Origin: Phanerodontia chrysosporium
Lineage: Eukaryota > Basidiomycota > Agaricomycetes > Polyporales > Phanerochaetaceae
Length of the DNA: 64,000 bases
Direction: 5' to 3'
Assembly: GCA_001910725.1 (NCBI GenBank)
Contig: MJGA01000002.1
Span: 1,240,001 to 1,304,000 of the forward strand
In this document: positions 1 to 11,600 of the stretch, in pieces
How positions within the stretch are numbered: position 1 is the stretch's first letter
Layout: the number at the start of each line of letters is the position of its first letter
Made by a program: the position numbers and the translations under genes
Notes under the pieces: generated by a model
Seen by the model: the letters and a program-made list of their open reading frames with translations, nothing else
Database searches by the model: none
What the model was told of the DNA's origin: nothing

Positions 1-341
1 CTGGGTAGAGTTGAAACGATGGGCAGCCAGAGAGACACGGGGAGTGCATAGTGCCGCACGTGATGGTGCCGTCAGGCGAGGAGTGTTGAGAGCATGCCGG
101 GCGAAGCGTAGCATGCTTGCTGAACGGCGTTGAAGAGTCGCAGGACGGAAGTTGGGCGCATGCGCTCGGGAATAATTGTATGGTCACGTGACGGGCGTCT
201 GGTTCGCGCGTCAACAGACTTGGGGTTTGTTCGCTGCGACGACCTTTGGACAACCGTCTTGCCTCGGCTACTCTCTTGTTTACTTGTGGCCCCGGAACCG
301 TGTCTATCGCGGAAGAATTGTAGGAGTAAGCAGGAGGAGAC
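1..341. other. Upstream region of the ELYS-like gene
   Basis: No gene supported. The stretch lies directly before the first ATG of the ELYS-like gene and presumably holds its promoter and 5' leader, but I see no clear TATA box. A minus-strand open frame of 167 codons crosses it and runs into the ELYS exon; it has no recognisable family and is treated as a shadow. Confidence 0.4.
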
Positions 342-2785
342 ATGGACGAAGTGAGTTCGTAGGAAAAGGGCCCGCAGAGCGCGTCCACTCACCACTCTAA
401 ACACGCGCACGTCCAACAGGACCAGATCGACCTCACCGTACTCTTCGAGATATCCCCAGACAAATTTCCATGGCGCGTGCCAGTGCCGAGGCAGATAGAG
501 GACCGCCGTGCCCGCATGTCCGACGTCCTCATATTCGACATCCTTTTGTCCGCCGGTGGAGTCAAGCACCCACAAACCTTGTACCCGCCACGCGACCTTG
601 ACTCCCTCAGACGTCTCTTGGACGCCATAGAAGGGACCTCATATGACGCTCTCAAGAAGGACTGCTTAATCTACTTCCTGCTCAAGTGGCACCAAGACGG
701 GCGGGAAGACAAGTTCCAAGAAGATCGGTGTATCCCGCCACAGTTTGTGGCCCTCGCTGACGCGTATTGGCACCTCGACTCTGGCATCGACGTTCCTGTG
801 AGCGCGTTCTACGTTCTATCTCTGTCTTTATGTGCTGAATATTCCGCAGCGTGCAGTGAGTTTACTTTCCGACGCGCGGTTGAACCGCGACTATCCCTCA
901 AAGATCATTCAAGCTCTCTCCTTGGAAGAAAACGCCAATGAGCTCATTCTCAGATATGTGCGCACCGCAAAGCCTCTGTTGACGGAACCAGACGACATCG
1001 ACGCGTACTCAATAGCGCTAACCGAGTCCAGCCTGATGGCTGCATGGAACTATCAGCGGACTTTCCCAGAAGGGAGTGCTATGCGCTCCCGAATCATCCA
1101 TAACATTTTCAGGTGGTGCCTCACGCGTGCGTCACCCTTTCGCAGATTGCCCGCTCATGCCATACTCATCGTCGTGTTGCAGCTAAACCACGTGCGGGTC
1201 CGCTTGTAAAGTTGCTATCTTTCCCATTCTCCGACTATGAACAGGGACTTCTTCATGAATACGCTCTCAATCCGCCATTGGAACTCCCTGTTCCGTCTAT
1301 TCCTGCCATCCAAGATCTTGCATGCACACGCCTTATCCAGGGGGGTCAGCTTGCGGCCGCTGTCAAGCTGGATAGGAAGTTCGCCATCACACCTGTGCGG
1401 GGCACGTCCACTAGCAAACTCAGTGAACATGCTCGCAAACTAGCCGCAGACAGGAAGCAGATCATTGACGAGATTCTGGCCGTCATGCCTACTGCAGAGC
1501 GCCTGCTGCTGGAAGCCGAGTTAGAGCAGATGGGGCAAGAGGACGACACAAGTCCTAAGACTCCCGACACCCGCTCCCCCAGAGTAAATGGTGAAGCGAA
1601 ACGTGGACCTCGCAGAGTTGCTGTCGACGGACCTGTTCTACCAATTCCGCAGCGCTCAGGCGCACCGCGCTTCGGTGGCCCAGTGCCAGCTAATGCGTCC
1701 AGCTCTTTCGCGGCCGTCCGACAAATGTATGAGGCTATATCGTCTGGCAGACCTCTCCCTCATCAGGAAGGCTCGCCCAAACCACTGGCGCAGGAAGACA
1801 CAGACCCCATCATCGAGTCCCAAGACGCGCCATCCACGGGAGTCAAGCCAGGAGACTCTGGCGAGACAGTCACCTCCATTTCCGCTCGCATCAGCTCTTC
1901 CAAACAGCCCGCATACTCAGCAAAGACCACCTCTATCTCTGCCCCTCTCCGCCAAAGCTCCCTCTTCGAGTCGAAAGGGAGCGCCAACCGGACACCCAAC
2001 GCCTTCTTCAAGCCGACGTCTACAGCTGGGCCGTCTGTTGGATCGAAACGTCCCAGGCCCGAGGAGCCTTCGCGCCGACCACAAAACCACCCGGCAGACA
2101 CGTCTACAGTTTCAGCGCTCGGCGTGCATGACGAAGTCTCAGAGGAAGACGTCGACGTGGACATGCCAGAGGTTGATGCCGAACCTGATCGGCAAGATAA
2201 CATTGATGAAGACTCGCCTTCGAGCCACAAGTCTCGCGCGGGCTACACCGCCTCAGTGTTTTCTACCACGGAGGATGTCGAGATGGAATCCACGATCCAA
2301 GCCTCAGCAAGTTACAAGACTTCTTCGGCATCGGCGACACCCGCACCTCCCGGTGCATTTGCGCCTGAAGTTGATGATGCAAGCGAGCCAGAACGGCCAC
2401 CATCCATGCGCTCTCAGCCCAGCCCACCTCCTGCGTCACGCATACCAACACGCAAGCAGCCAACGCGGGCATCCCGCACGCAAAGCTCGCTACCAGATTT
2501 GTCGCGCAGCGTTCCTGGCGCATTCGTCGAGAGGAAGAGGAAGACACGGTACCTCCCCTCCCTGCGTCGATGCGCCAGTCGAGGAGGTCGCGGACAGCCC
2601 GAGCGCCAGAGGAAAAACCTACCCCGAGGCAGACGAGGCGGTCATCGAGGCTCAGCGCCATTTCAGCATCAGAACGTGGGTCTTCGTCTCCTGAGCCTGA
2701 ACCAGCTCCTGCGCCGAGGGCGAGGAGGAGTTCTGGAAGAGCACCCGCGACACCTGCCAAGAGCAGGTCACGCAAGCAGCGTTAA
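342..2785 (+). CDS. ELYS-like nuclear pore complex assembly protein
   Basis: Predicted protein of about 755 residues resembling the ELYS domain family (nuclear pore assembly; Ely5-like fungal forms lack the animal beta-propeller). Exons: 342-350, 420-797, 850-1126 and 1183-2785, joined by introns of 52-69 nt with GT..AG ends. The first exon encodes only M-D-E. The helical ELYS region covers about residues 1-300, with the run FPWRVPVPRQIEDRR and later SDYEQGLLHEYAL. After it comes a long Ser/Pro/acidic tail (about residues 330-690), then a basic C-terminus, RRSSGRAPATPAKSRSRKQR, that resembles AT-hook or DNA-binding tails of ELYS. The frame slips by one base near the CCCC run at 2555-2558: upstream codons lie in one frame, the basic tail in another; adding one C gives a single frame of exactly 756 codons. 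Likely role: nucleoporin recruited to chromatin at the nuclear envelope. Family call by resemblance only. Confidence 0.75.
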
Positions 2786-2985
2786 TAGGCTCTCTGTCAC
2801 AATTTGTATCCCTGCATTTAACGACTATTTACCCTGTTGACATTACCCGTTATTGAGCCTTGGACGGTTTTAGCCAATGCACGATAGGTGATTTGTCAGT
2901 AATACCCACTGCCTAGCACTTCAGCGTCTCGTGTGCATTGCTGGCGCTAGCGTTGGCGACACACTCTCCCAAATACGTTCAAGTC

Positions 2986-3951
2986 ATGGATCGCATTCCG
3001 ATAGAAACTTGGTCCTACATTTTCCAGCTGTCCTGCATCGATGGTGGGCGCACGGGCTGTGCTCTCTCAGAGACATGCAGCTACTTCCGCACCGCCGTGC
3101 TGCCGGTGCAGCTCCACAGCGTCGCACTCATCGGCGGGGACAAAGCCCAGGCGTTCCTTACCATGCTCGAGCGTCGTGCGCCCGAACACCGCCGTGTCGA
3201 GCACCTCTTCATCTCCCAGCAAGGCCAGGGCTGCCCCACGCTCGCGCCAAGCACGCAGGCGCGCCTTCTCACGCTGCTCGCGCCGACGCTGCGCACGTTC
3301 ACGAGCACGCTCCCGCAAAAGACCCTCGTCCTCGGCCGCGCGAGCCCGCTCGTGCACGCGCTCCCGCGCCTCGAGGCGCTCACGATGCACGGCTACCTCG
3401 TCGCGCCGCCCCCGCTCGCCGCCGGCGCGCAGCTGCAGCCGCTCCCCGCGCTGCGCCGCCTGCACCTGCTCTCGGCGTGCGACACCGCGCTCAGCGTCGT
3501 CCCCCGCGCGCCGCGCCTCGCCGTGCTGCGCCTCGAGGGCGTGTGGGGCATGGCGGACGCGCTCTACGACGGGCTCCTCCGCTTCGTGCGCGGCGACGAA
3601 GGCGGGGCGGCGGCCGACGACGACGCGCCGCAGGGACCCCTGCTCATGCCTCCGACGCTCGAGCGCGTCGTCATTGCGCCAGACTGGAAGATTGGCAGGT
3701 TCTATTACGGCCAGAACCACGAGCGCGAGGGCATGTATAGCCGCTTGAAGGCGGCAGACCGCCGCGGCGTGCTCACGCTCCTCGAGACGAAGCCTGCGGC
3801 CCTCGAGAGGCGGAGGGTCAGCGATGTTCGGAGAGAGTGGGAGGAGGGCATTGTGGGGAGGGAGAGATGTTGGGGGGCTTCAGAGTCTTGGGATGTGGCG
3901 CGGACTCGGAGGAATGCGTTGGTTCACAGAAGACACGCTCTTGACATCTGA
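2986..3951 (+). CDS. F-box-like protein
   Basis: Single-exon gene of 321 residues. The ATG at 2986 is preferred because the frame upstream has only a non-ATG entry point and the protein then opens with MDRIPIETWSYIFQLS, the usual start of fungal F-box-like proteins (hydrophobic P-x-E-x-W/L-x-x-I-F pattern), followed by CALSETCSYFR. The rest (residues about 45-250) is a leucine-rich stretch such as LPALRRLHLLSACD and PRLAVLRLEGVW that fits degenerate leucine-rich repeats. F-box proteins normally link Skp1-cullin ubiquitin ligases to substrates; the substrate is unknown. Codons between about 3170 and 3700 are almost always G- or C-ending, much more so than in neighbouring genes, so several long antisense and off-frame open frames overlap it; these are shadows. 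Confidence 0.65.
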   Translation: MDRIPIETWSYIFQLSCIDGGRTGCALSETCSYFRTAVLPVQLHSVALIGGDKAQAFLTMLERRAPEHRRVEHLFISQQGQGCPTLAPSTQARLLTLLAPTLRTFTSTLPQKTLVLGRASPLVHALPRLEALTMHGYLVAPPPLAAGAQLQPLPALRRLHLLSACDTALSVVPRAPRLAVLRLEGVWGMADALYDGLLRFVRGDEGGAAADDDAPQGPLLMPPTLERVVIAPDWKIGRFYYGQNHEREGMYSRLKAADRRGVLTLLETKPAALERRRVSDVRREWEEGIVGRERCWGASESWDVARTRRNALVHRRHALDI

Positions 3952-6346
3952 GTCTGCATAGGACTCAGAGTGGGGGTAATTGACCACGATTTCGGCTGCT
4001 TTGAGTACTGTACGGACAAGAGTATGTGTATCGTGGACGGCGAATGCTCTAATCGTATTCATGGAGATCGTATGGGACGCCATTCGCGGCCGCGCGACGA
4101 GGACGACGTACGTTACCCATCAGGCACGTGAGTTCTTGTCACACCCGTCCAACGGATTTACAGTCCTTGTCTCTCGCTATGTCACTACTTGTGCCGCATT
4201 CGTTCTATGCTGTGAACGATTCCTTTGAAAGCTTCGAGCTGCAGCCTTGTATTCATGGAAGGTCTGTCGCTCCGTAGCACTAGCACTGCAGGCTGCTGGT
4301 AGCGAGGTGCGAGTATCACGACGAACGCCCACCAGTCACCGGCCAAAAGTACTATCTAAAGCCTCTGGCGAGACGCAGAGACAGATATCAGGTTGTAGAA
4401 AGCGTGATGGGCGCTTACATTCGAAAAGCTGTTGTTTACTCGGTACCGCGACTGGCGGACAAGATTTCGTACCAGCCGAAACAAGTGGCTCAGGACCTGC
4501 ATCTATCTTCCTACATCTGTATCCCGGTGAGCTGTCAGTCTTCTAAGCTGAATCTTCCAGCTAGCTATTAGAGAGGAAAGTAGACGTCGACGCCTCGGTC
4601 CCGCCGAGGCATTTGCCGGCCCGCTCAAATCTTGTACGCCACATCGTATGTTGGCGGGCACGTCGGCGCCGCATATTGATCCTCGGACACCCCATCATCT
4701 CAGCAGGCTTGAAGACATCAAGCATGATCCGTGCCACATTGAGATGCAGCGCCTACGGTCTGATACCTATGCAAGGGGAGCGCAGCGTCGGAGTGACGGG
4801 ACGGACCATGTTTCGCAAGCAATCAGAAAGTCGGATGCCAGTATGCTGGCATTCCTCGGTCGGTATGTCTCTCATCGCCTCAGCATCTGGCTTACAGGCA
4901 GATCTACCCCAGCAATACGGACTTCGTTTGGCCTTCAGTAGCTTGTCGTTGGTACGAAGAATGCTTATGCACTTCTTGGCTTGCAATGCCCACTCCAAGA
5001 GTTCTGCGTAGAATTCTCGTTCACTCGGTTTCTCGGTTGTCTGTAGCAGCTGGAGCTCATACCGTTGCTTTTGCAGTCAGCAGGAATGGCGTATTCAGGC
5101 CTTGCTTCACGTCATGTCCGCCGTCTGTATCAAGCGGAATTGCCAATAGTAAGCATGTACACCGTGGGTGATTTCATCTGACATGAAAATTGTCAACGAG
5201 CCTTGTATCTGCGCAGCGCTGGAGTGCTGCGGTGCGGCAAAACAGACGGAAGTTTGCTGCAAAATACTTGCAATGCACGTCTATCCATGCTGGAGGTCCG
5301 TCGCTAGGCTTGGGGTCACCTAGGCTACGCGACACTTCACAGATAGAGCGAATCTGAAACATACGAAACTGCCATTTCGAGCAAGCGGCTCATTTCGGGT
5401 CGCTTATGGCGGGAGACGGAGCGGAATGTCAGAGCCAAGCTCGGATGCTCTTTCCCTTGGGGGTCAAAAGGTTCCTCCACAGTGGCATGTTGCCCGACGC
5501 CGTCGGTGCTTTTGATCCGTTCCAGCGGGGAGCGCGGACTGAACGGGCAATCGCATGCACAAGAGTCGGCGGCCAGGCCCCCGCACCGTCGCGCCGACTT
5601 CATCCGCGGCGGTCCCGCAATTTCAATCTACCCCGTTTTGCAGAGTGGAGCGTGCATCGAAGACGTCGAGTTCATTTGGCTTTTTGTGTTTTGTGCTTCG
5701 AGGGCGTGAGAACCACAATACTTGCCAAACTCGGATGGCGAGCCGTTGGGATCACTTCCGTTTATGGCATGGGCGCTGTGTGATTCGCGGAGACGTCTGC
5801 TGCACACGCTTCGCGGAGGACCGCTCTCTGCGTAAGCCCGCTCTCTTCTCTGCATATAGCACAGCTCCCTCAGGCCTTACAGACAATGCAGAAGGTGAAA
5901 GCTATGCGCATGGAACGCAACGCGTGCATAGCAAGACTGCCCCGGCTGGCGCGGCCGCTGTGCTTCAAGCACTTGAACTGCCGGGAGCTTCTCTTGCTGT
6001 CATCCGCCCAGATTGGCTCAAGGCCGAAATGAAATCCAGGATCTGGCCGCGATCTCGTGCTGACTGCAGCGAACACGTCCAGCCGCTTCCTGCGCTTCTC
6101 CGGTCTTCTTCCTTGGCCCTGGGGCTCGTCACAGCGCCCACGGGCCCGCCTCCGGCTCCCGCTCACAGTTCGCCGTCCACGCGGGTGACCCCGCCCGCCG
6201 AGACTATAAAGCCCGCCTCTTTTGCGTCTTGGTCTTGCCAGGTTCCCCTCGTCTTCAAGGACCCTCCTGGGCTTGCTTTCCTCTTCGCTTTGTAACCCCT
6301 CTACTCTCCCTTCTAATTCCTCTTCCTATCCGTGACGAACACTACC
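3952..6346. other. Gene-poor interval before the terpene synthase
   Basis: About 2.4 kb with no gene I can support. Open frames up to 246 codons exist on both strands but none shows a recognisable motif, consistent exon chain or codon pattern. The last 150 bases are the promoter and leader of the terpene synthase (TATA box at 6205-6210 and a pyrimidine-rich stretch after it). Confidence 0.5.
6205..6210 (+). promoter_or_regulatory. TATA box of the terpene synthase gene
   Basis: TATAAA within GACTATAAAGCCC, 137 bases before the ATG at 6347, followed by a long CT-rich tract typical of basidiomycete transcription starts. Position and context make it the likely core promoter element of the terpene synthase. 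Confidence 0.6.
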
Positions 6347-7613
6347 ATGCAGACCCAGCAGACCTCGTCCGTTGTTTCCTCGTCGCCCGCAAGATCGTTA
6401 TCCCCGACCTCGTTTCGCACTGTACGTTCCCTCTCCGAAACAACCGTCACCGCAAGCAGGCGACAGTCGAGTGCAAGCGGTGGCTCTTCAAGGGTGGAAA
6501 CCTCAGCCAGAAGAAGCGCGACGCGTTCCACGGTCTCAAGGCCGGCCTACTCACCAGCATGTGCTATCCGAACGCGGCATTCCCCAACTCCGTGTCTGCT
6601 GCGACTTCATGAACTGGCTCTTCCACATGGACAACATCTCAGACGACATGACCGACCGCGGCACGGCCAACACGGGTGTGGACGTCATGAACGCGCTGTG
6701 GCTTCTCGATGACTATACTCCTACTACTCGTGTGGGAAAGATGGCCCGCGAGTAAGTCGCTTGCCCGTCATATGTATCGAATGCGATGGGCTGACGCTTT
6801 TTCAGCTTTTGGAGACGCGCAGCGGTCACTGCTGCCCCAGGGGCGCAGCAACGGTTCCGCGAGACAATGGACTTCTTCTTCCAGAGCGTGACCCAGCAGG
6901 CACTTGACCGCGAGGCCGGCGTGGTCCCCGACCTCGAGTCCTATATCGCTCTGAGAAGAGACACGAGGTGAGCATTTCGTCTCACTTGAGGACTGACGAT
7001 TTGCTCACAATCGTTTCTAGTGGCTGTAAGCCATGCTGGGCTCTCATCGAGTACGCGTATAACCTCCACCTTCCTGATGAAGTAATGGAGCACCCCACTA
7101 TCCTCGCTCTCGGCGAGGCGGCCAACGACTTGGTGACCTGGTCTAACGTAAGCCTCTACACGTGTTCTGCTTCACGAAGGCTGACGAGGGTGTTTACCGC
7201 TGCAGGACATCTTTTCCTACAACGTGGAACAATCTAAAGGTACGCCATCATCTGATTCTGCTTGCTCTGATGCTTAATGCCCTGCAGGTGACACCCACAA
7301 CATGATTGTCGTGGTCATGCAGCAGGACGGGCTTGATCTGCAATCAGCAGTCGACTTTGTCGGTGACTTGTGCCAACAGTCCATCGATCGCTTCGTTTAC
7401 GAGAGGGATAACCTCCCTTCATGGGGCCCTGAGATCGATAGGCAGGTGGATATCTACGTCGACGGCTTGAGGGACTGGATCGTCGGCAGTCTCCACTGGT
7501 CTTTCGAGTCCGAAAGGTACTTTGCGAAGTCCGGATTGGAAGTGAAGAAGACGAGAACGGTCAACCTTCTCCCTCTTCGCACCGCAGTTGCGGAAGAACC
7601 CACGCAAATATGA
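6347..7613 (+). CDS. Sesquiterpene synthase (class I terpene cyclase)
   Basis: Five exons (6347-6751, 6806-6967, 7021-7147, 7206-7239, 7288-7613) encode about 351 residues, the usual size of basidiomycete sesquiterpene synthases, which ionise and cyclise farnesyl diphosphate in the cytosol. Seen motifs: IPDLVSHCTFPL near the N-terminus; the aspartate-rich metal site DNISDD in LFHMDNISDDMTDRG; the second metal site NDIFSYNVE (NDxxSxxxE, split by intron 3); and the product-end RY pair in WSFESERYF. Two frame breaks occur: at about 6386-6391 (CCCGC) between the ATG-containing leader and KIVIPDL, and at the CCCC run 6582-6585 between CYPNAAFP and QLRVCCDFMNW. Each needs one added base, and with both the frame is exactly 352 codons. 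Either assembly errors or a recently broken gene. Product cannot be told from sequence. No P450 or other tailoring gene lies next to it. Confidence 0.85.
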
Positions 7614-8660
7614 GTGTAACGTACTATGAATCTCTCGTACCAGCGGACGGTAAACCTCCCATAATACGGCATCTACGCAGCTAATCACCTCGCGTCGCAG
7701 GCGTTTCCTACGCCAGTTCGTCTAACGAGTCCCAATTCCGCTCAAAGCGGAGAAACGTCACCACAAGACTACCCGCACGCTCTCTTTATGCGGTCGCTGG
7801 GCCATACACGTCGCTCATTTGTCCCTGTACTCACTCGACGCCTTCTCACGCCCACCCATCACCGTGACGCAAGCTACACGACCAGTGTATCCATATCGAC
7901 CTCGCTGACTCCACGTTCGCACATGCACCGGACGCCCTGCAACGCTCTGCTCTGTTCGTCCCCCTCCGATGCTCCGCATCTCCACATCCTACCCTACATG
8001 TTTCTTTAATCACACTCTTTTGCTCCATTTCTTGTACATCCTATCCTGACCTTCTTTTCTTGCTCATATCTAGCATACACCCACGCTCCTTATTACCCCC
8101 TCTTGGTCTAATACTCGCATATCTCCCTTTTCCCTAGCCAGAGCTCCTGGTCTCGGCGACTATTCGCGTTCTACCTAGTAGTAGACGATACTTCTGCGAT
8201 TTCATCTTACTTTTGCGGTTATTCTAGTCTTTCTTGGTACGGAGTTGACTCCGAGGCATGTCTAACAATACAGTACATTCTATTGTGTAGGATCATTCAC
8301 TTAGTAGTAGATAGCTGGACTTTGGCAGACGATTTCACGCGTCTTAATGAACGCTTTTACGGCCACTTACGCAATCGAGGGACGATCACGCTTGGTTCTT
8401 TCTGAGCCACGCACACCGTGCGATTCTGGCGCAAGATCCTGGGTCAAAGCGCGTGGTAGCTGTCGTGTGGCGTACGTGCCTCGCCGTCGCACGACGCTGA
8501 CGTCAGATCTATCTGCGACTGTCAGATAAGATAAGATGAAGCTGAGCAGACCTGTGAACGGTCTCCGAGATAAGCGCCGCCGTAACCTGTCCACTGACTT
8601 TCAACATCTCCGCAGCGTCCTTTGCTCCCGCTCGCAAAGCACCTGCGACCGCTCCTTACA
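7614..8660. other. Interval between terpene synthase and transporter
   Basis: About 1 kb without a supported gene; the first part would be the terpene synthase 3' region and the last 200 bases the promoter of the transporter. Small open frames on both strands show no family features. Confidence 0.5.
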
Positions 8661-11600
8661 ATGAGCGGCTCGAGCACACCCAGCAACGCGCACATCCCCG
8701 TCGCGCGGACGCTCGGCCAGGGCGAGTCCGCGCGCGACCTCGCCGAGTCGTCGCCCGTGCGCGCAGGCCAGGCGACCCCGCAAGCCCAGGCGCGCCGCCC
8801 GTCCACACGCATCTCGTTCTCGAGCTACCTCGGGCACCGGCCCAGCTTTGTCTCGCGCTGGCGCAGCCAGGTCGGGGACGAGGAGGCGGGCGCGGCGCTC
8901 TCGCCCAAGAGCGAGCGCCCGCCGATACCAAGTGCGCTGCAGCCGCCGGCGGAGGCGTGTGCGACGCCGCTGCCCGCGCTGTCGATGATCGTGCTGTCCA
9001 TCGTGCGTCGTTTTTGCGGTTCGGTGCTGCTGGGGGTGTGAGTGTGCTGACGCTGGGAGCGCAGACGATGCTCGGCGAGTTCCTCTCTGCGAACGTCTCT
9101 GCGCCCTTTTTGCTGTTCATGGTCGAGAGCTTCGATCAGTTTTCGGACGAGGCAGAGGTCGGGAAGTGGACTGGTATCCTGGGTGCGTGAGCTTGGGTCT
9201 TGCTTTTTTAGAATCTTGTACTGATGCGTGCGTAGTCTCGACCTTCTTCCTCACCCAGTTCCTCACGTCGCTCCTTTGGGTACGCTCCTTCATCCATGAC
9301 AGCTAGTCTGAAAGCAGTCTAACAGAATGATCAGGCAACCGTTGCCGCTAAGCATGGAGCAAGGCTCGTCATCGCGATCTCTCTCCTCGGAAGCGCCTTG
9401 ACTTGCACACTGTTTGGCACATCGACCTCTATCCAGCAAGCCATCGTGATTCGGCTGATGCAAGGCGTCTTTGCTGGCGCCATCGGTGTCGCAAGAGGCG
9501 CAGTTCCTGGCATTACAGACCAGAGCAATGAAGGACGGGCTTACGCCATTCTTGGGTGGGTCCGCAGACAAATCTAGGGCGCGCTCCATCTCATCCGTTG
9601 AGTTTAGGTTCTGTTGGGGCCTCGGGGGTGTGGCCGGTGCAATCGTCGGTGGAAGCTGTGAGTGGATAGCCCTTATGACCTCGTGCGGGCCATCTGACCG
9701 CAACATTCAGTTGAGAATCCCGCAAAGAAATGGCCCGGCGCGTTCAGCTCAGTCCCGCTGTTCATCGAGTACCCTTACCTGCTGCCATGCATGGTGGCAT
9801 CTTCGATTACGCTCACAGGTGCGGGTTGAGGTAATTGAACGACGAAGCCCTGTCGGTTCTCATCGGTTTTTGACAGGCTCGATTCTATGCCTCTTCCTCG
9901 GTCCAGACTGTGGTCCTAGAGAGGGTGCTATCCGACTGCCCCCTGAGAAGAGCTCTACTTCAGTCCCGACAATCCCTGAAGAGTCCCCGCCGATCTCCCC
10001 TATCGATGAAGAGGAGCCCCGTGGAATCGTTGGCAGCATTGGCCGCAAAGTCAGCAGAAAGCTATCTGGCATTTTCGCTTCTCGGGTCCCAGATACGGAC
10101 ATCACTGCGTCGTCTTCTCAGCCAGTGCAATTGACTCCTGCGGCAGCACGTAACCGCGCCTTCTCTCGGACGAGTCGTGCAGGAGGCTCAGCCTATGGTT
10201 ACAATGGCTCCTACCGGGCTCGTCTTGCTAGCCGAGGTACCCTGGCGGGTCTCAGTGCTCGTCGTGGGAGCAACGCCGGACTGTCGTTGCGCGGGAGAAG
10301 AGACAGTATTACAAACACCATTACCGGGGAGCCGATGTCTGCGTCCTTCGCCACCGGAACTGATCTCAATTTCGCCCAACGTCTCCTCATGGCAAACGAG
10401 AACACGGTTACGAACATCGCTGATCTCTGGGTTGCGGCTGCTATGAATGTGGACAATGAGAACCCCTTCGAATCCGAGGATGAAGGCCAGATGGAGAACG
10501 AGCAAGCGGTCGTGGAGACTCCTGCAGACGAATTCGATGAGGGCGACATTTTTGCTTCCGGTCAGACTCCGCGAGGCGATCATTTCATTCGGGGGTCGTC
10601 TGCCTCGCCCTTGATTCGCCCCGCACTTGGGTCCCCGCACGTGTCCGCCACACCCCAGCGCCGCGCCTCCACTGCAACGCGGCGACCCTCGACTGCCACC
10701 GCGCTCCAGGTGCCCATGGGCGGTGCGGACTCCGCGGCGCAGACCCCGGGTCGTCGGTTGTCCAACGCCGTAGCACCGATCTTCTCGCATGTGGGCGTCC
10801 GCACGCCGCCTGCTGTTATAGAAGCCCAGCAGCTCCTCGCGCTCGCGGACGAAGCCGAAGCATCCGGACAAGACGCCCTCGCTCCCATCCTCGAGGGGTC
10901 TAGACTCTCGCAGGCAGAGCCGACCCGGCTGCGCCTACCCAGGAGCCTTCATTAATGTCCCAGCTGCCCCTTCTCGTGATTTTCCAGTACGGCGTGCTGG
11001 CACTGCACTCGACCACACATGACCAAATTTTCTATCTTTACCTTGTATCGTAAGTGCTTCCCGCCGTCTAGCCATACAACGGAGATTAACATGATGGACA
11101 TCGATAGGAAGTACCCATCGGGAGGGCTCAACCTTAACGCCGGACACTTCTCGCAGCTCAGTGAGTTCCAGGAGCCACGATTTGCATGGACACGTCGGAG
11201 CTAATACAACCTTAGTCGCGCTCATGTGTCTTGCGCAGATTGTTTATCAATTCTACTTCTATCCGTACGTACATACTTGTTCCGGACCTTGTGGAACCTT
11301 GTGTGTTTACTGTATGTTTTCTATACAGGAACATTGGGTACGTTGCCGTCTTACATGCCGTGCGCTCGGCCTGTGACTTGACGCTCCTGCAGGCCGCCGC
11401 GGGGGCGCTTCTCCCATCTTGCCATGTTTCGCATAGGCTCGCTGCTATACATCCCGGCCTACCTATCTGTAATTCTCTATCGCGTCTTCGCAAGCGACAA
11501 TGACGACGGCAACCTAGTTCTCATGGGAGGTGCGTGTCCGCCGTTTGGCAATTGCGGAGGTGCGACTCACTCGAATGGTCACTTGCCATGTTATTAGCAT

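Noticed and set aside
72..575. Minus-strand open frame of 167 codons at the window start
   Set aside because: It overlaps the first conserved ELYS exons and has no motif or splice continuation.
1588..2694. 368-codon open frame within the ELYS gene in another frame
   Set aside because: Arg/Ser/Pro-rich shadow of the real Ser/Pro-rich ELYS tail.
5555..6295. 246-codon plus-strand frame before the terpene synthase
   Set aside because: No domain, overlaps the TATA box and leader of the terpene synthase, composition-driven.
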